Source: Trema orientale (Eukaryota > Streptophyta > Magnoliopsida > Rosales > Cannabaceae). From it: a stretch of 64,000 nucleotides of DNA. This document shows, one piece after another, positions 48,840 through 61,400 of this stretch (the first letter of the stretch is position 1; every line of letters starts with the position of its first letter). A program made the translations under genes and the position numbers. The stretch is from contig JXTC01000281.1 of assembly GCA_002914845.1 (NCBI GenBank), forward strand, positions 189,404 through 253,403, given 5' to 3'. Under the pieces are notes generated by a model. It saw nothing but the letters and a program-made list of their open reading frames with translations, did no database searches and had not been told where the DNA came from.

Positions 48840-49660
48840 TCCTCATAATCCTCTTCTGGATCTTCCTCAGAGTCTTCTTCATCGTTATCAACACGTCCTT
48901 GCCCAGTGGGCATAGTTCTCTTCGCATCTATTCACGGTCGTATCCTCCTTTATTCTTGCTCTGGGTCTCCTTGTTGGGAATGTGTTCTCGTGGTGTTTCC
49001 GCGAGATGATCCTTCAGCCATACTCTGTTCCATTTCCCTTTGATATATCTCTTCCACATGGATAGCCTCTGAGCTAATGCATTGCAGATTCATATCAAAA
49101 AGAAGGCTCCACATGTGTCTTCGGATATGACTTGGAATCCCATTCCAATAGGTCATAATTAGGATACTATTAGGCCACCTCGGAGGGAATATGTGAACTA
49201 TTTCCTCAGAAAAGCGGATGTTATATTCTTCCATAGATTCGCCTGGTCAGGATTCCTATCTGTTTCTCACAAAGTCAAAAGCTCGTTCTTGTAATTGGGT
49301 CTCTGCTGTCGGGATCTCTATTGGATTGTTATGATATTCTATTTGTGAAAAACGTGCTATAATTATTCTACCGAATGTTTCCCAGCTCATATTTTCTGCG
49401 TTGTGTCCTGATGCTCGCCACCATGCCCGAGCATTATTTCGCAGTTGCATGACTACAAGAGTGGTCCATTCGTACTCCCGGATATGACATGCTCACAAAA
49501 GTTATTCCGTTTCGTGAAGCCAATTCCCTAACGCTTCTGATGTAGATTCTTCAAGGTAGTATGGTGGTCGTTCTGCTCTAAAGCCAGCCACCGCTGCGGC
49601 TCCAAAAAGTTGATCTTGGGTCTCTCGGTCCATTGGAATGTCGATTATCGGGGCGTCCAT
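48840..49660 (-). pseudogene. Upstream Gag-like frame of the minus-strand retroelement
   Basis: Starts at ATG 49660. The first part ends WLHETE and a TAA, then continues in the same frame with REYEWTTLVVMQLRNNARAWW, which has the tryptophan-rich helix look of retrotransposon Gag. Further in-frame stops follow, and the acidic C-terminal part is frameshifted. It is collinear with the frame at 57451-58287 of the plus-strand element. Not functional. Confidence 0.75.
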
Positions 49661-49785
49661 TACTACTACATAATACATTCTTAAGATTAAATAACATACT
49701 AAGCAAAAATTCTACTTACTTGAGTTGTCTGAAACGTTGCGGAGGGATGCGAGGTAGGATGGCAGGATACCGCTCTGATACGAAC

Positions 49786-52700
49786 TATAACGGCCCGAAT
49801 TTTCGGACCGTTAACTTCTTACATTCGTAGCTTACTCATAAAAAAAAGAAACTTAGATACTAAAAATTCATGACAATTTTTTTCTTTAAATATACTTTTA
49901 TTTCTTTTTAAGAGATTGATTATTCGTAACTAACCATTTACTTAATCTGATAATTTTGAGAACAAGTAAAATACTTTTGAATAGTTAAGTAACCTTTGTT
50001 TAAATTTGGTTATAAAATTTTTTTTTATTTAGGGTAATTTAAATAATGCACAACCATAAAGGGCTCTCAGTTGAGGAGGGGGATCACATACGGACCACTT
50101 AAGTCCCAAGCTCTGCTTAGACAGTTTAGGTCCTTTTGACAGAACTCCTTGAGTTTTATATTTATTCAAATCAAAATATTTTCTCTTTTAGATCTTTTGA
50201 AAATCATTCGTTTGAGCTCTATTCAATTGGAATACATTTTCAAGTTCGACTTAATAAAACCATGCATTGTAAAATAAAATGTCAAGTTATAAATATGTTT
50301 TCAAACAACATCACGCTTACATAATTAAAATAATTTATTTCATAATAAGAACTTAGGCGGAAGTAATTTCATAGCGGTATTCCATTGCCCGTGCCTCGCA
50401 TTCATCCCGGCCTTAATTTTAGCTAACCCATCAATCAAATCAAAGGTTTCTTTCCTTTGGTACCTATAACATAGATACTCATAAAACGTGAGCTTTCGCT
50501 CTGCAAGTACAATATAATTCTCACAAAACATTTTATTTATAACAAACAATCTTTTATTGAAAGTCTGGTTATGTTGTTTTATAAAATCATTACTTTAAGC
50601 TTCATTATAAGATATTGTATTATTTTATCTCATTCTTTATTACAAAGTCTTTTATCTTCTTTATGGGCTCTGGTGTACGTACCGAGTGCGCACTATCCAA
50701 TGGGGAAACAGGGGAGCTACCCAACTAAAAATACCCACGGTCATAAACTTAACATACATTTCCTCGGGAATCCTCGCTTAAGGGAGGTCGGTCTTATTTT
50801 TCTTCGGATATCCTCACCTAGTGGAGGTTGGTACGACACCTTTAAATTCGTTATCTTATTTAATCTTCTCTTAACATGAGTGGGTATGTTTCAAAATTAA
50901 ACCCAAACTTATATTCCAATATCTTAACCTTTCCTTTGTTAAAGTATGCTAGAGTATTTTCACATGATAATATTGAAAAGTAAGCATACATTATTTTTAT
51001 AGCATAGGAAATGTATCTTTATAAGCATACATTATATATAGGCCATACAATAATAAAATAAAGGCAATTTAACACATGAAGTAAATTTAAACATATCATA
51101 CTACAAACATGAAACATTTTCAAAATCATCCATGTCATAGGTGAGGTTGTACTTACCTCGTAATATGATTATCCTAGTTCTACTCGTTAATTACGTTCGT
51201 CTAGGTCGAAGTTTTGCCCTGACGTATGCATACTCTATTTGTTAGAGTAATTTAAAGTGGACTCGTACTTTTTTTTTCTTCTAAACTTCTAATTACTTTG
51301 TGAGCTTAAGACAACTAAGACTCAGTCTTGATCAAACATAAACTTCACATTTGACAAAACAATATTATGTTATATTGTTTGACTAATTTATACTTTTAAC
51401 AAAGATGGATGAGATTTAATTCTCCTTAACCTTTATCTTGTTGATCTTTTTAATTTATCAATAATTTGGTTGTCGATTTGATTAATAACATCCAAAATCG
51501 GTTAAGTTTCTTTACTTATTTTGCTATTCATCAATTACTTTAAATTATTCTTGATTAATTACTTTATTCATAATTAAGAGTCATAATATGATAAGTAAGT
51601 CAAACACACTAATGGCTACACAATTTAAAATCTAAAATCATACTTGGGGCCAAATATTATTAAGTATTGTTCACTATTTTATTTTTAGGCCCATAACTAA
51701 ACTTAGGCTAAATACAATTAGAGGCATACATCATTTATTTCTTATGATTGATTTCATGTTTTAAACTTAAGTAAATCTTTTCTTATCCCAATTAGATATC
51801 TAAAATAAGGTTTCCTATTCATTACCAAATTTTCAATTCAAAATTTGAAGTTTCATAATTTATATTTTTGCTCATAATCATAAGATTTCTAACATTTATG
51901 CCCTCTAATGGTAAACATTGAGTTATAGCTTATCTTTTTATTAAAGATTCCTCCTTTATTTATTTTTACACTTTAAAATAGTCTTAAAACTGCCTAAAAT
52001 AACTTTCTAACAGATTTGGCCCATATTTTGTCAAAATTACACATTTGACCCAAATACTCAAAATTTTGACATTTTAGTCCCTTCAACTTTTGAGTAAATA
52101 CTTTTAATTTTTGGAAAGTATTTTTAATGGGTAAAAATCTGTTCTTAAGGATCTAAGTCTAAATCATTAAGCTTGGTTCATTTTCATGCATATTTTATTT
52201 TAGGGTCTTACACTTAAAAATCTTCCACTTTTGTTTTTAGTCATTTTGATTTTACTATTATTATTATTATTTAGCCTTTATTATCGAGAAGTATCCATAT
52301 TTAAAGACTTAAGAAAACAACAAGATAAGTCTTGATATAAAAATAAATTACATAACATCTAAAGTAGATCAAATATATTGTTGCCTATTTATTTCTCGGG
52401 AATATCTATTTAAACATACAACAAGCAAAGTGAGGGAATATTTACCTTCCAAGCTTGTATCTTCTTTCTTGAAGTGTTTGGGAATTTTTTCAAGTATTAA
52501 AATTTTACTAGAAATCAAAATACTAAAATTAGACTACTCTTTATTTTATAGCTAAAAAAAATTTAATAAACTTAAATGTGTTTGTGCAACCTACCTTCCA
52601 AAGATCTTTCCTTCTTCTTCCTTACGTCTCTACCACAAACTAGGTGCTTTCTTTCCTTGATTATAATTCTTAAATTCTAGATTCTTTGTAGGAAAAGTAA

Positions 52701-52922
52701 GGATGATGGGTAATATATTTAGCTCTTATGGGTTAGGTGAAAGTGAGGTAGAAAGAGTTTTTCTTTTAGTTTTCTTTTAAAGAAAGGATGATAGAAAAAA
52801 TAAAGATAGTTTTGGCTAAGTAATTGGAAGATTTAGTGTGGATTTCTAATTGCCAAATGAAGGGTCTATTTATAGGCCATCCATAGGAGGCATCCAATAA
52901 TATACGACTTTCACATTCCATC
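49786..52922 (-). repeat. LTR (partial) of the minus-strand retroelement
   Basis: At least 3.1 kb. It ends next to the primer binding site and holds a TATA box read as GCCTATAAATAG (52865-52876). Blocks match the plus-strand LTR in inverse orientation, including the duplicated CCTCACCTAG(T)GGAGGTTGG-type motif and the GCCCGTGCCTCGCAT region. Its start is missing, cut by the neighbouring element. Confidence 0.75.
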
Positions 52923-53748
52923 TGTAAACCCCGATAAAGCCCTAGACTTGAAAAAAAAAATAGTTTAATAATTATTTATCATGATCTTTTAATATTAGTG
53001 TATTCTCTTGAAGAATGAATTTATCATGTTAATTTTCTTATCTAAAATTTTATTATGTGTATTTTATTTCTTTGGTTATAGAAATTGAGTAGTTATACAC
53101 TAATGAATTTCATGAATATGTTGCAGTGAGATACACACAAGAAAGCCAAGTTGAACTATGTGCCTAATTTCAAATATAAGTTATTTTACAACATGTATGG
53201 TTATGGTTGTTAATATGAAATAGGCTTAGTTAATTATGGTTACTATTGGGTTCTAAATTGTTTGAGTTCAATAGTCATTTATTTTGGCCTAATAGGTAAT
53301 AGGAAAGTCCAATTTAAAATTGTTAGTATTCTTATTTGTAATTATTATTGGGTTTTAATCTTTTAGCCCAATATCATTTATTTTGGCCCAATAGGTAATA
53401 GGAGAGCCCAAGTTGAAGTAAATATTTCAAGCCCAAGTAATAAGTTAATTAGTCATAAGTAAAATGTATATATATATGTGTAAATAGTAAAAGAAGAATT
53501 AATGGTGTAGCCATTAACATATTTTAATAATATGCATAGACATTCATCAATTCACTTATAAGAATGGAAAATGATGTAAAACATCATTTACATATTTTAT
53601 CTATATATTATTACCATTAAAATAAAAGAAATTTATTAATTACATTAGAAAACAAACAAAAATTAGGTAAGTTATGTAATCATGCATTAATTATTTGAAT
53701 GGCATATCCATTATATGGATTTTATGGATATTAAATGTAAATATTATA

Positions 53749-53749
53749 N
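53749..53749. other. Single-N contig join inside the LTR
   Basis: One undetermined base separates two partly redundant LTR copies. This is an assembly join, not a biological border. Confidence 0.85.
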
Positions 53750-56727
53750 AATTATTTATCATGATCTTTTAATATTAGTGTATTCTCTTGAAGAATGAAT
53801 TTATCATGTTAATTTTCTTGTCTAAAATTTTATTATGTATATTTTATTTCTTTGATCATCGAAATCAAGTAATTATATACTAATGAATTTCATGAATATA
53901 TTGCAGTGAGATACACACAAGAAAGCCAAGTTGAACTATGTGTCTAATTTCAAATATAAACTATTTTACAACATATATGGTTATTGTTGAAATAGGCTTA
54001 GTTAGTTATGATTACTATTGGGTCCTAAATTATTTGAGTTCAATAATCATTTATCTTGGCCCAATAGGTAATAGGAAAGTCCAATTTAAAATTATTAGTA
54101 TTCTTATTTGTAATTATCATTGGGTTTTAATCTTTTAGCCCAATATCATTTATTTTGGCCCAATAGGTAATAGGAGAACCCAAGTTGAAGTAAATATTTC
54201 AAGCCCAAGTAATAAGTTAAATAGTCACAAGTAAAATGTATATATATGTGTAAATAGTAAAAGAAGAATTAATGGTGTAGCCATTAACATATTTTAATAA
54301 TATGCATATACATTCATCAAGTCACTTATAAGAATGGAAAATGATGTAAAACACCATTAACATATTTTATCTATATATTATTACCATTAAAATAAAAGAA
54401 ATTTATTAATTACATTAGAAAACAAAACAAAAATTAGGTAAGTTATGTAATCATATATTAATTATTTGAATGGCATATCCATTATATGGATTTTATGGAT
54501 ATTAAATGTAAATATTATAAGATAATGCATTATTTTTTTTAAGTGGATGAAGCATAGTTAGATTAATAAAATTAATTTAATTGCATGATAAAAAGATATC
54601 AAATAAAAAAAAGTTAGGTAAATGGTGATTATTATTAATATGTTTTTTGAATTAATTTTAATTATATTTTATGTACATAATTAGCCTATAAATAGGATAT
54701 TCTTTTGTAAACACAATCAAGTCCTTCATTTGTTTTCCTCCATCTCTCTCTCAAAGTTTCTATTTCATCTATTGTGATTTCAAGAATTTCCTCTTAAAGT
54801 TCTTCAAGTTTCAAAAAAAAAAAAAAAAAGTAATTCTTAGAACTCTTAGTCTTTCATGATTTGTATATTTTATTGCACTTAGGTTTAAATTCAACCTATG
54901 ATATATAGAGTTAGAAACCTTATTAAGGTCTGAAATTTTTATGAGAAGTATTTCTATATGTATGTTTAAATTCTGAAAAGTTTCACTTTTATATCTTACT
55001 CCAATAATTTTATAAAAATCATTTAAAACAAGTTAGTCGTTAGCTAAGAAAAGCTGTAAAATAGATTTTATCTAATTGGTTGTATGATTTCAAAGGGTAA
55101 ACGTTTCTATTTTAGGTTGAAATTTTAAGTAGATGTTCATATATATGTTAAGATCATTTTTGGAAGTTTTCATAATTTTTGGATGTCTATAAAATTAATT
55201 ATGATTTTCGGAATACACAATGTTTTAATATTTCAGAATGCTGAAAATAAATTCTAAAGTATAATTACAAGTAATTAAAGTGCTATGAAATTATTTGTTT
55301 AAGAATTTTCAAATATTATACATAACTTATAATATGTTAATGGTGAACTTTTAAAATTTTGAGTTTGTTTGAGTTATAAAATATTCCCGAAAATTCAATC
55401 ATTCTTATTTAGTCGCAACTTTAATAATTTTATTACAAATTCTAAATTAGAAAAAAAAATGGTGATAAATATTGTTTATAAATTCTTAACCATAATCTTT
55501 AGATTTATATTTATTTCATATGGATTCAAGTAAATTTTAGAATGCATAGAATTATGTACTATAATACGAAATTCTTTAAGTATACATTACGCGCCAAAAT
55601 TCTACAATTTTAATGTGAAACATTATTTTAGGATTTATGTTGTGAATGTTTTCAAACTCGTAAAATAAGTTTCATATGACCAATGGTAGCATATGTTGAC
55701 ATATAAAATGAATTTTGATGCATGAATAATAAATAAAAGGATAAAGAAGAGGCACGTGGTTGCAACAAGGTTAAGTGTGTGGTATTTCACTGCAAGCACG
55801 AAGAATATTTTCTAAGGACTTAAGGTAAGTGCAATCTCACCTATGGCATGGATGGTTTTAAAAGTATGTTCTATTTGAAAAAGAATATTTCAAGTGATTA
55901 AATTTGAAATTTTGTCTATACAAAAGATGTTTGTTTGGCTTGTATATATGCCTACGAAAATACATGCCTCTTATGATTTCAAGATGATATAAATTTACTT
56001 TGACAATATTGTTCATACTTGGTAAATATACATCAATTAAAGGAAGTATCAAGCACATGAAATATAAGATTTGGTTTGAAATATGATACAACCATTTATG
56101 TTAAAGAGGAAACTATGTAAAAGATAAGAATATAAAGGTGTCGTACCAACCTCCGCTAGGTGAGAATTCCTAAGGGAAGATAAGAACAGCCTCCACTAGG
56201 TGAGGATTCCCTAGGAAAATATGTTAAATTTATGACCGTTGGTGTTTTCAATAGGGTCGCTCCCCTGATTCCCAGTCGGTAAGTGCGCACATGGTACGTA
56301 CACCAGGGCCCATAAGAAAGATAAAAGATTTTATGATAACATATGTGATAAAAGATTACTTCGTAAAATATAATGTGAAAGATAATACAAAGACGCAAAA
56401 ATTGAACTATCATAAAATATTGTTTGTATGAAACGTTTTGTGAGTTAAATTGTATTTACTGAGCGAAAGCTCATGTAGTGTAAATATCCATGTTGTAGGT
56501 ACCAAAGGTAAGCAACCTTTGTTTTGAGCGATGGGTTGTCTTGAATCGAGGCGGGAATAGATGCGAGGCACGGGCTTTGGGATACCTCCACAATACATTC
56601 TGTATATGTTATCTTCTTATTAAAAAGAAATATTTTACTTGTTATGTAAGATTAAGTTTTATGTTTCCTTAAGATAATATCGAGACAATATACTTAAATA
56701 TAAAATCTTAATTTTAAGTATAGTTAT

Positions 56728-56876
56728 GCCTCAAAGATTAAGTAATCTTTTTGCTTTAAACAATATGACTAATTTTATTTAAATATCCTTTTATAGAATA
56801 CNGCCTCAAAGATTAAGTAATCATTTTGCTTTAAACAACATGACTAATTTTATTTAAATATCCTTTTATAGAATAC
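56728..56876. repeat. 74-base duplication around a single-N join (56802)
   Basis: 56728-56801 and 56803-56876 are the same 74 bases with two differences, separated by one N. This looks like overlapping contig ends placed side by side. Confidence 0.85.
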
Positions 56877-57325
56877 GATATATATATATATATATAATAT
56901 CTTGAAACATATTTTCAATAATTAAAGATTTTTAAATAAATTTGTTGTTTTGTTTTAGTATCTAATATATTGATTTGAATAAATGTAATATTACATGGGC
57001 TTTGTCAAAAAGACTTAAACCCATCTAAGGAGAGCTTGGGATTTAAGAGGTCCGCATGTGACCCCCCTCCTCACCTGGAAGCCCTTTTTTAGTTGCGCAT
57101 TATTTGAATCTTACAAAAAAAATAATATGTAATGTTTTCTTAAAGGGTCTAAATTTCTTAATACGATGTTCGTTTAGAATAATTAGTTTTCTACCTTGGA
57201 AAGATTATTTAAATAAAAAAAATTTGTCATGAATTTTCACAGTCCAAGTTTATAACTTTTAAAAATATATAAACTATGTTAAGAACGTACATAGATGTCG
57301 GTCTTAAAAGTCGGGTCGTTACAGT

Positions 57326-57336
57326 TGGTATCAGAG
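57326..57336 (+). other. Primer binding site, initiator-Met tRNA type
   Basis: TGGTATCAGAG begins two bases after the LTR end. It is complementary to the 3' end of plant initiator methionine tRNA, the usual primer for Ty3 elements. Confidence 0.9.
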
Positions 57337-57450
57337 AGGGTATCCTGCCATCCTATCTCGCATCACTCCGCAACGATTCAGTCAACTCAAGTAAGTAAAA
57401 ATTTTATTTTAAGTATGCTAGTTAACAATAAGTATGTGTTAGGGAGTAAA

Positions 57451-58287
57451 ATGGATGTACCTATGATCGATGTCCCAATGGACCAAGAGATTAGTCAAGT
57501 AGAACTTTATGGAGCTGCAGCAGTGGCTGCCTTTAGAGCAGGACAATCACCATATTACCGTGGAGAACCTAAACCTGGAGCATTGGGAGACTGGCTTTAT
57601 GAAACAGAGTAAATATTGCGGGCGTGCCGTATCCGTGAGTACGAATGGACCATTCTCACTGTTATGCAACTACAGAATAATGCTCGAGCTTGGTGGCAAG
57701 TATCGGGACATTCCCCAATTAGTATGAGTTGGGATGAGTTCTATCGTCTAATCCCAACTTATTTTGGAGAAATGGAACATAATAACCTAATTCAGAACTC
57801 GTTAAAGGAGTCCCAACAACCGATATGGGAAACTTCATCCCACTCTCGACGATGGAGACCGTCGGAAGGAGAGATAGCCTTCTCAGAGGAAATAAGTAAT
57901 TGGACACATCGATTCAACGAGGGAATAGAAGAGTATAATATGCGTTTTACTCGTGATATATTGGATCGTAGTCCTTCTATTGTACCGTCTTGGGTTTTGA
58001 ATGTAGTATATACATGGGGGTTGCCACATTCGATAATGACTCAACTTCCTCAATCATATCCTGACCTTCCCACTAGAACTTCTATGGCAATGGTCGCCTT
58101 CATAGCTGAAATTTCTGTAGAGGAGGAAGAACAGCAGAGGAGGGTGCGACAACGATTGGATACAGAGAGAACTATGCCCACTGGGTTAGGACGCAACGAT
58201 AACAATGAGGAAGATTCCGAGGATGATTCAGAGGAGGACCCAGAAGAAGACCCGAGCGAACCCTCTGACGATGATATAGGAGAATAG
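57451..58287 (+). pseudogene. Extra Gag-like frame upstream of gag-pol
   Basis: A frame of 279 codons broken by one TAA at 57610-57612, after WLYETE. Downstream, in the same frame, come REYEWTI, NNARAWWQVSG, a MSWDEFYRLI segment and FNEGIEEYNMRF, a pattern like the capsid part of retrotransposon Gag. The tail (about the last 45 residues) is strongly acidic (EEDSEDDSEEDPEEDP). There is no zinc knuckle. It differs from the true gag frame 186 bases downstream and is shared with the minus-strand relative. Ordinary Tekay elements carry a single gag. Role unknown; a capsid-like or accessory structural protein is an inference. Confidence 0.75.
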
Positions 58288-58472
58288 GCAATTAGTAAAG
58301 TTAAATATAGTTTAAGCCTTTTTATGTATAAACTATAATCTTGTAAACTATGAATAAATTCATCAATAAAAGATCTTATGTGTTATATTTCTCTTTTACA
58401 TAAATAGCCACGATTTAGAAATTAATAATAAGTTATACCCTGGATTAATAAATAGGAATCTATTAACACAAA
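58288..58472 (+). other. AT-rich spacer between the Gag-like frame and gag-pol
   Basis: 185 non-coding bases with two AATAAA-like stretches (around 58350-58370), reminiscent of a 3' UTR. A similar AT-rich spacer separates the two frames in the minus-strand element, so the gap is ancestral. Confidence 0.5.
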
Positions 58473-61400
58473 ATGGCTAGAGGAAGGGGAAGACCAAGAG
58501 TTAATCCAATCAACGCTACCGAAGCACCCGACCTAAGTAACCTCGTGACCAACTTGCAACAACGACTCCAAGTACAAGAAGAGGAGATGAGAAACCTCCG
58601 TGAGCAACTAAGACAGCAACAGGAGGCAAAGGTTGAACCCCAAGTGGACACTGAAGAACCGCAGCCTCAAGAAGGAGATCCAGTGTTACAACTATAACCT
58701 GTTGTACCTGATCAACGAGTAGTTCGCCAAGAACTACTATACGAACGCTTCAGAAAGATGCGTCCAGCTGAGTTTGAAGGATCTACTGATCCTTTGGTGG
58801 CTGAAGAGTGGTTGTCGTCAATCCAAACTATTTTGGACTTTATGAACCTTACTGATCAGGAGAAGGTATTATGTGTCTCTTATGTTTTGAAGAAGGACGC
58901 AAGATACTAGTGGGAGACAGTCAAAATAATAAGAAATGTTAGGGAGATGTCGTGGAATGATTTCATCCACGAATTCAACCAGAAGTATTACAATCGTATG
59001 GTGATGAGGGCCCAACAAAATGAATTCATTAATATCAAACAATGGAGTATGACAGTCACTGAGGCTGTAAGAAAGTTCGACCAGCTAGCACGACTGTGTC
59101 CTTATTTGGTACCCACTGAAGAGGAACGAGTAAAGAGGATGCTAGAAATGTTTCGCCCTGAATTGGCAGTTGTCATCGACAGTGGCGACAACCCACCAAC
59201 TACGGTGGCAGAATGTGTGGAAAGGGCACTCAGAGCAGAGTATCACTTTGCCCAAGCCAAGGAAGAACGACAGAAATACTTCGAAGCAAAGAAGAACCAA
59301 TGCGAACAAGCTAAACCGATTCAAAATAACAACCAAAGAAGATATGGGATCCAATCTAGCCAGAATAAGAACCAGAGCAACAACAACAACTATAATGGAA
59401 AGAAGAGGAAGAATAACCTTAATGGTCAGAAAAACCAGAAAGGAGAGCCTCACTTACAAAAGAAGGCAAAGATTGATTTTCTGCCGTGTCCTAAGTGTGG
59501 GAGACAACACCCCGGGGAGTGTCGTTTTAGCACGAACACATGTTATATTTGTGGCAAAGAGGGCCATTATGCTAAGAATTGCTACAGCAAACAGAACCAG
59601 CTGAACTAGCCTACTATACCCAGGCCACATGGATCTCAGATCCATAACATGCAGATCAAACTTGAGGGACCTTAGATTAGTCAAGGAAGATTAGAAGGTT
59701 CAGAGACCAATGCACAAGTGTACGCTATTACTAAGGGCGATGCCGAGGCAGGAACATCTAATGTGGTCACAGGTCAGCTATCTATTGCCACTCAAAATGC
59801 ATATGTCTTGTTTGATTCTGGTGCCACGCATTGTTTTGTATCGTTTATGTTTGCAAAAAGGATAACTCAGGGTAGTGATAGAATGACTAGAACCCTTAAC
59901 ATAGCTTTACCCTCAGGAGGAACCTTGACTGCAAGCCATTGGATTAGGCATGTTCCAATAATTATAACCACTAGAGAACTATATGTCGACCTAGTCATCC
60001 TAGAAATGACAGATTATGATGTCATTCTAGGGATGGACTTTTTAGGTAGGTATAATGCTAGTATTAAATGTCGAAGTCGAAAGGTCACATTCAAGCCTCC
60101 AGGAGCGGAAAAGTTCACTTATAATGGAGATTCTATGAAGCAACCTCGGGTGTTGATCTCAGCATTACAAGCAAGGAGAATGCTGAATAATGGATGTCTG
60201 TGATATTTAGCTAATATCCTAGATAAGAGTAAAGAAGAAAAGAAGAGGCCAGAGGATGTAACAATCGTCAAGGAGTACGTCGACGTATTTCCCGAAGATC
60301 TGCCAGGACTACCGTCGGAGCGAGAAATTTCCTTCGAAATCGAATTACTGCTGGGAACTGCCCCTATTTCCAAAGCACCATATAGAATGGCTCCCGCTGA
60401 GCTGAAGGAGCTGAAAACTCAACTGCAAGAGTTGTTAGACAAAGGTTTCATCAGACCAAGTCATTCACCATGGGGTGCACCAGTGCTATTCGTAAAGAAA
60501 AAAGACGGCACATTCAGAATGTGTATCGATTATAGGGAACTAAACAAGGTCACTATAAAGAACAAATATCCATTGCCAAGGATAGATGACTTGTTCGATC
60601 AACTAAAGGGAGTTGCAATTTTCTCGAAGATCGATCTACGATCCAGCTACCATCAATTGAGAATTAAAGAAAGTGATGTTCCGAAGTCTGCTTTTCGAAC
60701 CCGATATGGACATTATGAGTTCTTAGTGATGTCTTTTGGGTTAACCAACGCCCCTGCAGCATTCATGGACCTAATGAATCGAGTATTCAAGGAATACTTA
60801 GACAAGTTTGTCATAATCTTCATTGATGATATCTTGATTTATTCAAGGTCTCAAGAAGAACATGAAGAACATCTGAGACTCGCATTACAGAAATTGAGGG
60901 AACATCGCCTTTATGCCAAATTCTCCAAGTGCGAATTTTGGCTTGACCAAGTCCAGTTCCTAGGATATGTCATCTCAAGCGATGGTGTATCGGTAGACCC
61001 CTCAAAGATAGAGGCAATCAATAATTGGTCAGCACCCAAAACTGTGACTGAAGTAAGGAGCTTTTTGGGATTAGCAGGCTATTATCGAAGATATGTAGAA
61101 GGATTTTCAAAACTCGCTGCACCTCTCACAGCCCTTACGTGAAAAACAAAGAAATACGAATGGACGGAGAAGTGCGAAGAAAGTTTTCAAGAGTTAAAGA
61201 ATAGGCTTACTAGTGCACCTGTCCTTACCATTCCGTCAGACGAGGGACAGTTTGACATCTTTAGTGATGCATCGAAGCTGGGACTAGGAGCAGTATTGAT
61301 GCAGAACGGGAAAGTTGTAGCGTATGGTTCTTGACAACTCAAGGAGCACGAGAAGAATTACCCAACCCATGATCTAGAACTTGCTGCTGTTGTATTCGCT

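Larger units (their letters stand above)
48173..52922 (-). mobile_element. Truncated Ty3-type LTR retrotransposon, minus strand
   Basis: In minus-strand order: part of an LTR (52922-49786), a decayed primer binding site at 49783-49773, a Gag-like first frame (49660 to about 48840), an AT-rich spacer, and the start of a second gag frame (48613-48173). The element stops after the first ~145 codons of gag; protease, reverse transcriptase, integrase and the second LTR are absent. It is a diverged relative of the plus-strand element at 52923, matching it block by block in the LTR (for example 50650-50840 against 56130-56320 inverted). The outer end of its LTR is cut at 52922 exactly where the plus-strand LTR begins. 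Confidence 0.85.
52923..57323 (+). repeat. 5' LTR region, assembled as two overlapping LTR pieces
   Basis: Starts TGTAAACCCCG and ends GTCGTTACA, the TG...CA borders expected of an LTR. A TATA box CCTATAAATAGG lies at 54685-54696. The first 826 bases (52923-53748) are followed by one N and then by another, diverged copy that restarts 37 bases into the LTR (53750 onwards). A single-N join at 56802 similarly repeats 74 bases. A single LTR would be about 3.5 kb. Confidence 0.8.
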
